Shown here: piece by piece, positions 15,624-22,958 of the stretch
How the letters are laid out: every line of letters begins with the position of its first letter
Numbering within the stretch: the first letter of the stretch is position 1
Assembly (NCBI GenBank): GCA_937937835.1
Contig: CALDBJ010000025.1
Location: 1-24,015, forward strand
Reading direction: 5' to 3'
DNA: 24,015 bases
Source: an uncultured Collinsella sp.
Lineage (GTDB): Bacteria > Actinomycetota > Coriobacteriia > Coriobacteriales > Coriobacteriaceae
Program-made: the position numbers and the translations under genes
Notes under the pieces: model-generated
What the model was told of the DNA's origin: nothing
Database searches by the model: none
Seen by the model: the letters and a program-made list of their open reading frames with translations, nothing else

Positions 15624-15665
15624 AAGCCTCTGACCTGCGAAAACAGGTCGGGGGCTTCTTATTTT
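15624..15665 (+). terminator. Intrinsic terminator after guaA
   Basis: A 14-base arm (15624-15637) pairs with 15644-15657, including two G.U pairs, around loop CGAAAA, followed by CTTATTTT. It lies 19 bases after the guaA stop. Confidence 0.92.
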
Positions 15666-15699
15666 GCAACCTCTGTGCAACCTTTGCGGTTTCGCGCCC

Positions 15700-15728
15700 C
15701 GTGAACAGGGGACGTAGCACTGTTCACG
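15700..15728. repeat. REP-like hairpin with 11-base loop
   Basis: Arms CGTGAACAG (15700-15708) and CTGTTCACG (15720-15728) form a perfect 9 bp inverted repeat around GGGACGTAGCA. Its layout (stem ending in AG, 11-base loop starting GG) matches the hairpins at 7591-7621 and, on the minus strand, 249-283. Confidence 0.7.
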
Positions 15729-15862
15729 TCTGGGCCCATATCGGCACCGATCATTGCCCGCGCTGCTTCTGCTTGCGCTTCAGCTTCCGCTGCTCGAGGC
15801 ACGTCGCCCGGTGTTCCTCGCCAGAGGAGAGCTGGCCGTTCCTTGCGAAACCGCGAGGCCAC

Positions 15863-16333
15863 CTATATCCGCTTGCTGCGGGCTTGCTTGAACCAGTTCC
15901 TTTTGAAAGAGCCTATACCTCCGAAGAACTTGTTGTACGTCTCACCGTCCTCCTTGGCCTCGTACTTGACCAAGGCAAGTTCGATAGTACAGAGGTAATC
16001 CGCCACTTGCTCGAGGCGGTAGTCGGTCATCGAGGTCTTGCGGCGTCGGACGACCCCTTTTGAGAGGACCTTGCCCACCGAGTCGTCTCGCCCGCGGAAC
16101 AGAAGGAGCGCATCCTCGCGACCTTCGGCGACCTGTGCTGCGAGATGGAGGGCTGCACCATCGTGCAGGGCCCTTTCCAAAGCGAAGTGTCGAGCCGAAG
16201 TGTTGAGCGTCGGCCCTGAATGTTCAATGGCCGTTGTTTTCTGCCCCTCAAGTGGTGAACTTCTCCTCGGGGCTGTTGATTCCCCCACGCGCCCCCTTCC
16301 GTTCTCTGTGTTCCCCTTATACTCCTTGTACAA
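15863..16333 (-). CDS. Uncertain open frame, possibly a degraded gene
   Basis: This minus-strand frame of up to 156 codons is the only gene-like content in the 680 bases between the guaA terminator and the PTS regulator. Its last 55-90 residues look coding: a helical stretch (EQVADYLCTIELALVKYEA) and a basic, aromatic tail ending in KRNWFKQARSKRI. Its first codon would be TTG inside the ribosome site of the divergent regulator gene, and the internal ATG at 16030 has no Shine-Dalgarno sequence, so no start is convincing. I do not recognise the family. It may be a remnant left by insertion of the neighbouring sugar locus, or chance. Confidence 0.25.
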   Translation of the reverse strand: MYKEYKGNTENGRGRVGESTAPRRSSPLEGQKTTAIEHSGPTLNTSARHFALERALHDGAALHLAAQVAEGREDALLLFRGRDDSVGKVLSKGVVRRRKTSMTDYRLEQVADYLCTIELALVKYEAKEDGETYNKFFGGIGSFKRNWFKQARSKRI

Positions 16334-16337
16334 GGAG
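16322..16337 (+). promoter_or_regulatory. Palindrome overlapping the ribosome site of the PTS regulator
   Basis: CTCCTTGT is followed directly by ACAAGGAG, a perfect 16 bp palindrome that contains the AAGGAG of the ribosome site. A TATACT that could be a -10 element (16318-16323) overlaps its left edge. As RNA, CTCCTT can pair with AAGGAG around a GTAC loop and hide the ribosome site; as DNA, it could be an operator at the transcription start. Either would allow autoregulation. Confidence 0.5.
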
Positions 16338-16347
16338 GTAAGAAGTC

Positions 16348-19089
16348 ATGGACAAGACCGCACAGGACAGCTTGGCAAAGAAGCCCGTCGACATGAGGGA
16401 CAGGATTCTCGAGCATCTCGAGGCCCTCACCTCTGCCGTCTCGCTCGACGACCTTGCCCGTCTGTCCACCTCCGACATCGCCGAGACGCTCATCATCTCC
16501 AGGAGTCTGGCGAGCCAGTACCTCAACGACCTTGTTCGCGCCGGCCTTGTGGTTAAGGTGGCGGGCAGGCCTGTCCGTTATTATCATCGCCGCGCGTTCC
16601 AGAAGCGTTTTCAGGTAAAGCTCTCTGCAAGCGAGTACGCCTCGCTCGCCGACCTCATCCAGGCGACGGGAATCGCCGATCACCGTGACTTCGCGCGTGC
16701 CGTGGGCTTTGACCTGAGCCTCAGCTCCGTTGTCGAGCAGTGCAAGGCTGCGGTTCAGTACCCTCCGTTCGGCCTGCCCATCCTCTTGAGCGGCGGCGTG
16801 GGTGTCGGCAAGTCTTTCCTTTCTCGTCTTGTGTACGAGTACGGCAAGAACCAGGGCTTGCTGCCCCGCGACTCCTCCTATGTGCGCATCGACTGCGCCG
16901 GGGTCCCGGACGCCGCCTCGTTCAACGGGCTTCTTGACGAGTCGATCGCGAAATCGCGCGGGGGTGTGGTTTTTGTCAACGGCATCGAGGCACTCTCTCC
17001 CTCTGCGATGGAGCACTGCCTTGCGACGGCCCTCGGGCTCGATGCCTCCCAGGATGCGCCGCGCGCTCGCCTCGTTCTTTCGACGACGCTTTCCGCCGAT
17101 GACCTGAAGGTTTCCTCGGCCTACAGCAAAATGCCCATCTGTGCCCGCGTCCCCTCACTCAAGGAGCGGACCCCCGAGGAGCGCGAGGATCTCATCTTGA
17201 GCTTCCTGCGCAGCGAGGGGTGCCGAATCGGTTCTGATGTGAAGATTAGCCGCGGCGCATACCGTTGCCTCGTGAACGCGGACTTTTCCGATAACATCGC
17301 CGGCTTGCGCGCCTGCGTGACGAACTGCTGCGCCAAAGCGTTCCTCAATCGCGAGGGCGACTACGTCGTCGTTCGCCCGTATCTTCTTCCCAGCGGGCTC
17401 CTCTCCTCCGCGCAGATCGATCAACAGCCCGATGATGGCGTTCTGATCGACGCGTCCCTGGATGCCGCCGAGAGCACAGGGCCGGTCGAGCAGGCGCTCG
17501 ATGCCCTGCGCTCTCTCGATGAGCGATTCTGCGCCGGGGAGCTCTCTGTCTCCGAGCTCGTCTCGCAAGCTGTCTCCGCTGTGCGCGGCGTTGAGGATCA
17601 CTTGATCTTCGGCCGCGGCGTTACCTCCTCGAGGTCGCGCGCCTTCGAGCGCATCGTGGGCGCGGTCCTTGCCGACGCAGGCTCTTCTTATGGCATCGAG
17701 CTTTCGAGGAAGGTCGCTTTTCTACTGGCCCAGGAGATTTGCCTGCAGTTGTGGCCGGGCATCGGCCTGGCTAAGCGAAAGTCTGCCTGTGCGGAGCAAA
17801 TCTCCCATCTCCTCGGTGCCGTGACCTCCGAATTACCGTTTGCCTCGAGCGTCTCCGATCAGGTCGCCGCAGACGTGGAAGGGGCGCTGGGAATCTCGCT
17901 CGATCACTTCACGAAGACGCTTCTGACGCTGTGCGTCGCATCGGAGTCTCGCGACGCGAAGGCCCTTCGAACGCTCTGCGTCATCTTGTCCCACGGCTAC
18001 TCAACGGCGACGAGCATCGCCGACGCGGCGAACCGTATGCTCGGCATGCATGTGTACGAGGCGGTCGACATGCCCTACGACCAGCAGCTGAAGGACATCG
18101 TCGGTCCGCTCCAGCGCCTCGTCGACCGCCATTCCTACTGCACCGGGGTCGTGTTCCTCGTCGACATGGGCTCCTTGGAGGAGGCCTATAAGGCCCTCGA
18201 GAACGTTACCGACTCCACTATCGGCGTGGTGAACAACGTCTCTACCGGTCTTGCGCTCGAGATCGGGGTCGGGCTGCTCGGCGGCAAGTCCATCGCCGAG
18301 GTTCTTGGCGATGCGACCGCCGCGTGCGTGACGCACTGCAAGGTGATCGAGCGCGTCAACCGTGAGGACGCCATCGTCTTCTGCTCCGAGTCCGGGGTCG
18401 ACGCCGCGGAGAGGATACGCCAGCTCGTCTCGCAGAGCCTCCCGCGCACCATAGGCGCGCGCCTGCTCACGAGGCCCTTCAAGCAGCTCGTCGCGAACGG
18501 GTCGAACGACGCCGTTTTCTCCGAGCACCGCGTCTGCGCCGTCATCGGCACGGGAGACCCCGGGGTCGCCTCCGTCCCCTTCGTCGCCCTCGAGGACATC
18601 ATGTCGACGGCGTCCGCCTCTAAGGTCGATGCCGTGTTCGGCAGGTGGCTTGACGCTTCCGAGCTCTCTTCTTTCCACGAGAAGCTGCTCTCGAACATGA
18701 CGCTGCAGAACGTCATCCGCTCCATCACCATCCTCGACCCGGAGCGGCTATTCCATGAGATCGAGAGCGCCGTGCACGAGCTTCAGCGCAGGACAGGCGA
18801 GAAGATCGGCAGCAACGCCATCATTGGGCTCTACGTCCACCTCTGCTGTCTCGTCGAGCGCCTTGTTACCAGAAACCCCATTGAGACCTACGTTGGCCAG
18901 GACCGCTTCGAGGAGGAACGCGCCGATTTCATCGAGTCCTTCAGGCAGAGCTTCTCGAGCATCTCGACGCGCTATCGCGTAGAGGTTCCCGTAAGCGAGA
19001 TCGCATATGTCTTCGACTACATAAGCGTGAGCGCCGCCCCGGCGCGAGAAGAGCGCCTCGGCTCCTCGGACCTCCTGCTCGACGAGTGA
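16348..19089 (+). CDS. LevR-type PTS regulator with degenerate AAA+ domain
   Basis: A 913-residue regulator of the LevR/DagR family. Residues 15-80 are a winged helix-turn-helix ending in the family pattern VVKVAGRPVRYYHR. Residues about 125-350 are the AAA+ domain: Walker A GGVGVGKS at 149-156 is intact, but the stretch between IDCAG (181-185) and the Walker B region lacks the GAFTGA sigma-54 contact loop, and Walker B reads VVFVNGIE (207-214) instead of ending in DE. Residues about 535-660 are an EIIA-Man-like domain with H549 in LSHGYSTATS. Residues about 725-750 are typical of LevR proteins (VIGTGDP...VPFVALEDI), and a C-terminal PRD has H831. It should sense PTS phosphorylation and control the PTS operon 123 bases downstream. 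The missing sigma-54 features suggest activation or repression with the housekeeping sigma factor. Confidence 0.85.
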   Translation: MDKTAQDSLAKKPVDMRDRILEHLEALTSAVSLDDLARLSTSDIAETLIISRSLASQYLNDLVRAGLVVKVAGRPVRYYHRRAFQKRFQVKLSASEYASLADLIQATGIADHRDFARAVGFDLSLSSVVEQCKAAVQYPPFGLPILLSGGVGVGKSFLSRLVYEYGKNQGLLPRDSSYVRIDCAGVPDAASFNGLLDESIAKSRGGVVFVNGIEALSPSAMEHCLATALGLDASQDAPRARLVLSTTLSADDLKVSSAYSKMPICARVPSLKERTPEEREDLILSFLRSEGCRIGSDVKISRGAYRCLVNADFSDNIAGLRACVTNCCAKAFLNREGDYVVVRPYLLPSGLLSSAQIDQQPDDGVLIDASLDAAESTGPVEQALDALRSLDERFCAGELSVSELVSQAVSAVRGVEDHLIFGRGVTSSRSRAFERIVGAVLADAGSSYGIELSRKVAFLLAQEICLQLWPGIGLAKRKSACAEQISHLLGAVTSELPFASSVSDQVAADVEGALGISLDHFTKTLLTLCVASESRDAKALRTLCVILSHGYSTATSIADAANRMLGMHVYEAVDMPYDQQLKDIVGPLQRLVDRHSYCTGVVFLVDMGSLEEAYKALENVTDSTIGVVNNVSTGLALEIGVGLLGGKSIAEVLGDATAACVTHCKVIERVNREDAIVFCSESGVDAAERIRQLVSQSLPRTIGARLLTRPFKQLVANGSNDAVFSEHRVCAVIGTGDPGVASVPFVALEDIMSTASASKVDAVFGRWLDASELSSFHEKLLSNMTLQNVIRSITILDPERLFHEIESAVHELQRRTGEKIGSNAIIGLYVHLCCLVERLVTRNPIETYVGQDRFEEERADFIESFRQSFSSISTRYRVEVPVSEIAYVFDYISVSAAPAREERLGSSDLLLDE

Positions 19090-19148
19090 CCTTCCCCGCG
19101 CCGCCGCAAGCTGACCGCGCGTCCTCAATAATCCGATAACCCCTTGCC

Positions 19149-19171
19149 CGGCGCGAATCCGGATAGCGCCG
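19149..19171. promoter_or_regulatory. Nested dyad upstream of the PTS operon
   Basis: CGGCGC (19149-19154) and GCGCCG (19166-19171) flank ATCCGGAT (19157-19164), itself a palindrome with almost the same centre. It lies 42 bases before the first PTS gene and 60 after the regulator's stop. No T tract follows, so an operator for the upstream LevR-type protein is more likely than a terminator. CTGACC (19111-19116) and GATAAC (19135-19140), 18 bases apart, could be the promoter. I find no -24/-12 sigma-54 promoter. Confidence 0.4.
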
Positions 19172-19212
19172 AGGCAGTACCGAACGTAAAACTTCATTTG
19201 ATAGGAGCAAAC

Positions 19213-19686
19213 ATGAGTGTTGTTATGGCACGAATCGACAATCGCCTGCTTCACGGCATCATCGTGACGCAGTGGGCCCCGGTGTCGGGCGCGACCCGAG
19301 TCATGGTCATCGACGACAAGGTCGCCGGCGACGAGGTCCTGAAGTCCACTATGAGGATGGCGCGCCCCGCGGGCATGGCCGTCTCGATCATCTCCGAGCA
19401 GACCGCGCTCAAGAACTTCGCGGCGGGCAAGTACGACCGCGAGAAGGTCTTTGTCATCGCCAAGGAGCCCGAGACGATCCTTCACCTGGTCGAGTCGGGC
19501 ATCGAGCTCCCGTCGCTGATCGTCGGCGGCTCGCTCGTCAAGGAGGGCGGCGTCCAGCTCACCCAGCGCGCCTATGCCTCCGCCGAGAACGTCCAGAGCT
19601 ACAAGGCGCTCATCGCCCGCGGCGTCAAGGTGACGGCACAGTTCGTGCCCGCCGACAAGCCCGTCTCCGTCGCCGACCTCATCTAA
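19213..19686 (+). CDS. PTS mannose/fructose/sorbose-family IIB component
   Basis: A 157-residue cytoplasmic phosphocarrier of the mannose-class phosphotransferase system. The phospho-accepting residue is H14 in RIDNRLLHG, the family signature, followed by IIVTQWAP. The rest (MVIDDKVAGDEV, KVFVIAKEPETILHLVESG, LIVGGS) follows the family throughout. The start at 19213 is set by AGGAG six bases upstream and by the usual family N-terminus. It is the first gene of a rightward operon and should pass phosphate from IIA (encoded three genes downstream) to the incoming sugar. The domain is a separate protein, not fused to IIA as in E. coli ManX. Confidence 0.93.
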   Translation: MSVVMARIDNRLLHGIIVTQWAPVSGATRVMVIDDKVAGDEVLKSTMRMARPAGMAVSIISEQTALKNFAAGKYDREKVFVIAKEPETILHLVESGIELPSLIVGGSLVKEGGVQLTQRAYASAENVQSYKALIARGVKVTAQFVPADKPVSVADLI

Positions 19687-19695
19687 GGAGGGATC

Positions 19696-20481
19696 ATGGT
19701 CAACTTCACTATCCTGCAGGTCGTCCTTTTGACCCTGCTGGCCTTCATCAAGCACGTGGACTACTACGGCATCCCGATGATCTTCGTCAACTATGCCGTC
19801 TTCTGGGGCCTTATCACCGGCGTCGTCATGGGCGACTGGCAGACCGGCCTCGTCATCGGCGGCACCATCCAGCTCATGCAGCTCGGCGTCGCGGGCTTCG
19901 GCGGCTCGTCGATTCCCGACTACGGCACGATGGCCATCATCGCCACCGCCTACGGCGTGACCCTGGGCGCGGACACGGGCCTCGCCATCGGCCTGCCGGT
20001 CGGCATGCTCGGCATCCAGCTCGACGTCATCGTCAAGATCCTCAACGGCTTCGTCGTCGAGAAGTCCCAGAAGTTCTGCAACGAGGGTAAGTTCAATCAG
20101 ATGAACGCCATCCTGTGGGTCTGCCCCGCGCTCTTCGGCCTGTGCGCCGCCCTGCCCGTCTTTGTCTCCGTGACGCTCGGCCAGCCCGCCGTCAACTGGC
20201 TCCTCGAGGTCATGCCCCAGTGGTTCCTCTCCGGCCTCACCCTCGCCGGCAAGATGCTCCCGGCCATCGGTATCGCCATGCTGCTCCGCTACATGCCCAC
20301 CGGCAAGTACTTCCAGTACCTGCTCGTCGGCTTCTTCCTCTCGGCCTTCCTGAACGTGCCCATCATCGGCGCCGCCATCGTCGGCGTTGCCCTCGCGATC
20401 GCGTTCTACCAGCGTGCCGAGAGGGACACCGAGCTCGCCGCCCACGCTTCCGCAGACGCCTTCATCGGAGAGGATGAGTAA
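19696..20481 (+). CDS. PTS mannose-family IIC permease component
   Basis: A 261-residue integral membrane protein with about six or seven hydrophobic segments, forming the sugar channel together with IID. The conserved segment GGTIQLMQLGVAGFGGSSIP near residues 55-74, followed by DYGTMAIIATAYG, marks the mannose-class IIC family. The start follows AAGGAGG and lies nine bases after the IIB stop. The last 25 residues are an acidic cytoplasmic tail (RAERDTELAAHASADAF). Substrate specificity cannot be read directly; the neighbouring glycosidase and fructokinase point to a fructose-containing sugar. Confidence 0.93.
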   Translation: MVNFTILQVVLLTLLAFIKHVDYYGIPMIFVNYAVFWGLITGVVMGDWQTGLVIGGTIQLMQLGVAGFGGSSIPDYGTMAIIATAYGVTLGADTGLAIGLPVGMLGIQLDVIVKILNGFVVEKSQKFCNEGKFNQMNAILWVCPALFGLCAALPVFVSVTLGQPAVNWLLEVMPQWFLSGLTLAGKMLPAIGIAMLLRYMPTGKYFQYLLVGFFLSAFLNVPIIGAAIVGVALAIAFYQRAERDTELAAHASADAFIGEDE

Positions 20482-20483
20482 CC

Positions 20484-21317
20484 ATGGAAAACGAGAACAT
20501 CACCGCCGTCGCCGAGGGCAAGCCCTCCGGCTACAAGGTCACCAAGAAGGATCTGCGCAACGCGAACTGGCGCTGGCTCATGAGCGTGTGCACCTTCAAC
20601 TACCAGACCCAGCAGGGCGCCTCAGTCGCCTACGCCCTCTCGCCGGTCCTGAGGAAGATCTACACGAACGACGAGGACTATAAGCAAGCGCTCAACAACC
20701 ACTTCCGCTACTACAATACCCAGCCTTGGCTCGCCGCCATCATCCTTGGCGCCTGCGTGGCCATGGAGGAACGCGACGGCCTAGCGGCGGCGGACGCCGT
20801 CCAAGACCTGAAGATCGGCACCATGGGACCGCTCGCCGGCGTCGGCGACTCCCTGCTCATGACCATGATCCCGACCATCATGGGCTCCATCGCCGCCTAC
20901 ATGGCCATCGAGGGCAACCCCGTGGGAGCCGGCATCTGGTTCGCGCTCATCTTGGCCATCTTCTGGGTCCGCATGCACGCCCTCGAGTTCGGCTACAAGC
21001 AGGGCGTGAAGCTCGTCACCGACTTCAGCGAGAAGCTTCCCAACCTCACTGCCGCCGCCTCCGTGCTCGGCCTCACCGTGGTCGGCTGCCTCATCGCCTC
21101 GGTCATCGGCGTCACCTGCCCGATTAGCTTCAGCTTCGGCGACGTCTCGATGGAGATTCAGCCGCTGCTCGACAAGATCCTGCCTGCCATGATCCCCGCC
21201 GCCATCACGGGAAGCGCGTATTACCTTCTTACCAAGAAGAACGCGAGCATGACGGCCCTCATCCTCGTGGTGATCGTCCTCGCGATGGTCGCCTCCGCCG
21301 CTGGCATCCTCGCCTAG
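20484..21317 (+). CDS. PTS mannose-family IID component
   Basis: A 277-residue membrane protein that completes the mannose-class sugar channel. Family landmarks are FNYQTQQGASVAYALSPVLR at about residues 39-58, the YYNTQPW segment, and DLKIGTMGPLAGVGDSLLMT in the middle, followed by several membrane helices; the C-terminus ends in a hydrophobic segment. It begins two bases after the IIC stop, with its ribosome site (GGAGAGGATGAG) inside the end of IIC, so translation is probably coupled. The N-terminal 20 residues are polar and precede the family core. Confidence 0.93.
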   Translation: MENENITAVAEGKPSGYKVTKKDLRNANWRWLMSVCTFNYQTQQGASVAYALSPVLRKIYTNDEDYKQALNNHFRYYNTQPWLAAIILGACVAMEERDGLAAADAVQDLKIGTMGPLAGVGDSLLMTMIPTIMGSIAAYMAIEGNPVGAGIWFALILAIFWVRMHALEFGYKQGVKLVTDFSEKLPNLTAAASVLGLTVVGCLIASVIGVTCPISFSFGDVSMEIQPLLDKILPAMIPAAITGSAYYLLTKKNASMTALILVVIVLAMVASAAGILA

Positions 21318-21343
21318 CTTCGACCCAAGAGATTGGTGAATCA

Positions 21344-21742
21344 ATGAGAAAGATAGTTGTGGCGAGCCATTCCCTTCTCGCCCAGGGCTTCAAGGACACC
21401 CTCGAGTTCCTTACGGGTAAGAGCGACGCCGTCAACGCCGTGTGCGCCTACGTGAACGACAACGGCGAGGGGCTCGACGCGGCGGTCGAGGCGGCTCTTT
21501 CGGGCACTGACGAGGTCGTCGTCCTCACCGACGCGCTCGGCGGCAGCGTGAACCAGCGCTTCTCCCGCTTCGCCTCCGACCGGATCCACGTGATCGCGGG
21601 TGTCAACCTCCCGCTCGCCATGACGGTCGCGCTCGCGCGCCCCGACGAGAAACTCGACTTCGACGCCCTCGTCGACGAGGCGCGCCAGCAGATCGTCTAC
21701 GTGAACGGTGCCAGTTCCGCCGAGTGCGAAGACGACGAATAG
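21344..21742 (+). CDS. PTS mannose-family IIA component
   Basis: A 132-residue cytoplasmic phosphocarrier of the EIIA-Man family. The phospho-accepting residue is H9 in VVASHSLLAQGF, with the later family patterns VVVLTDALGGSVNQ and VIAGVNLPLAM. It takes phosphate from HPr and gives it to IIB. The ribosome site is weak (AAGAGATTGG), so it may be made in smaller amounts than the others. Placement after IID rather than before or fused to IIB differs from the classic manXYZ and lev orders, although split orders are known. The C-terminus is acidic. Confidence 0.9.
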   Translation: MRKIVVASHSLLAQGFKDTLEFLTGKSDAVNAVCAYVNDNGEGLDAAVEAALSGTDEVVVLTDALGGSVNQRFSRFASDRIHVIAGVNLPLAMTVALARPDEKLDFDALVDEARQQIVYVNGASSAECEDDE

Positions 21743-21754
21743 AGGAGGTCGACG

Positions 21755-22879
21755 ATGAGAGAGTTCCTTAAGGACGTGTGGATGCACGGCGGTGAGGAAA
21801 GCCGCGCCATCACCCCCGAGAACATCACGGGCGAGAAGGGCCGTGCCGCCATGTCGGCCAGCCACCTCGGCGTCGGCCGCAAGGGCTCGTGCTGCGTGCC
21901 CCTTGAGTCCGGCGAGACCATCACGCTCGCGGACATCGAGGGCCCCGGCATCATCCGCCACATCTGGATGACCGTCCCCGACAAGACCGCCGCCGGCAGC
22001 TTCGTCATGCGCGACCTCGTGCTGCGCTTCTACTGGGACGACGAGGAGACCCCCTCGGTCGAGTGCCCTGTCGGCGACTTCTTCTGCAACGGCTTCGGTG
22101 AGCGCGCCATCGTCAACTCGATGCCCATCTGCGTGAACCCGACGGGCGGCATGAACTGCTACTTCGAGATGCCTTTCAGGAAGCACGCCAAGGTCACGCT
22201 TACGAGCGAGCACCCCGGGTTCATTAAGTACATCTTCTACACGTTCAACTACGCGCTCACCGACGTGCCGGACGACGCCATGTACTTCCACGCCCGTTTT
22301 AACCGCGAGCGCAGCACCCGCAGGGGCGTAGACTACACCGTGCTCGACGGCGTGCGCGGCAAGGGCTACTACGTCGGCACCTACATGGCCCTGTGCGCCC
22401 TGGAGCGCTATTGGTGGGGCGAGGGCGAGATGAAGTTCTTCCTCGACGGCGACGAGGAGTTCCCCACGGTCACCTCGACGGGAGCCGAGGACTACTTCGG
22501 CGGTGCCTGGGCCTTCCTCGACAGGCCGCCCCACGCGCTGCCCGAGGCGCAGTGCTTCAACACGCTGTTCGCCGGCTACCCGTACCGCTCGACGCGCGAC
22601 GCCACGCGCGACCGCTTCAGCGCGGGCAAGCCGAACCCGAACCCGATGCTCGCGACCAACGACGACGCGCTGCCCAGGCACGGCCTCTACAGGTGGCACC
22701 TTCCCGACCCGATCTCGTTCAAGGAGGACCTGCGCGTGACGTTCCAGGACCTCGGCAACGACGACATCAAGCTCTACGAGCGCGAGGACGACATCTCCAC
22801 CGTCGCCTACTGGTACCAAAGCGAGCCGCACGCCGTGCTCGCCCCGTTTGCCGCAAGGCAGGACCGCGTGCCCAGGTAG
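21755..22879 (+). CDS. DUF2961 / GH172-family glycosidase
   Basis: A 374-residue cytoplasmic protein (no signal peptide) of the DUF2961 family, now glycoside hydrolase family 172. Known members act on alpha-D-fructofuranosyl or alpha-D-arabinofuranosyl bonds, the founder being the difructose dianhydride I synthase/hydrolase of Bifidobacterium dentium. Family features include the N-terminal SGETITLADIEGPGIIRHIW at 52-71, WWGEGEMKFFLDGDEEFP at 220-237 and STGAEDYFGGAW at 241-252. Conserved glutamates in the last two segments (E223 or E225, and E245) are candidates for the catalytic pair; the mapping is my inference. AGAGGAGGT precedes the start, 12 bases after the IIA stop, so it is cotranscribed with the PTS. 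Its intracellular place implies that it acts on the imported, probably phosphorylated sugar. The exact substrate is not known from sequence. Confidence 0.85.
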   Translation: MREFLKDVWMHGGEESRAITPENITGEKGRAAMSASHLGVGRKGSCCVPLESGETITLADIEGPGIIRHIWMTVPDKTAAGSFVMRDLVLRFYWDDEETPSVECPVGDFFCNGFGERAIVNSMPICVNPTGGMNCYFEMPFRKHAKVTLTSEHPGFIKYIFYTFNYALTDVPDDAMYFHARFNRERSTRRGVDYTVLDGVRGKGYYVGTYMALCALERYWWGEGEMKFFLDGDEEFPTVTSTGAEDYFGGAWAFLDRPPHALPEAQCFNTLFAGYPYRSTRDATRDRFSAGKPNPNPMLATNDDALPRHGLYRWHLPDPISFKEDLRVTFQDLGNDDIKLYEREDDISTVAYWYQSEPHAVLAPFAARQDRVPR

Positions 22880-22906
22880 GGTCGCCTCGAAACAAGCCAA
22901 CGTTAT

Positions 22907-22945
22907 GGGCGCCCGCGGTTGACCATGACTGCGGGCGTCCCTTTG
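22907..22945 (+). terminator. Hairpin between the glycosidase and fructokinase genes
   Basis: Arm GGGCGCCCGC (22907-22916) pairs with GCGGGCGTCC (22931-22940), including one G.U, followed by CTTTG. The T tract is short, so it is probably a partial terminator or a processing barrier inside the operon. The following gene's ribosome site AAGGAGG starts three bases later. Confidence 0.55.
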
Positions 22946-22958
22946 TAAGGAGGATCAC

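Noticed and set aside
13962..15680. 572-codon open frame antisense to guaA, longer than guaA itself
   Set aside because: It lies entirely opposite a well-recognised enzyme, its translation is low-complexity (Gly, Val, Leu, Asp, His) without domains, and it is the expected result of strong GC bias at third codon positions.
19090..19212. Sigma-54 (-24/-12) promoter for the PTS operon, expected for a LevR-controlled system
   Set aside because: No TGGCAC-N5-TTGC pattern is present in the gap, and the regulator lacks the sigma-54 contact loop.
18748..20445. 565-codon minus-strand frame across the PTS regulator and PTS IIB/IIC
   Set aside because: It overlaps three recognised genes, has no ribosome site and a biased Asp/Glu/Gly/Arg composition, so it is an antisense shadow.
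21341..22900. 519-codon minus-strand frame opposite IIA and GH172
   Set aside because: Antisense to two recognised genes, low-complexity composition, no family signature.
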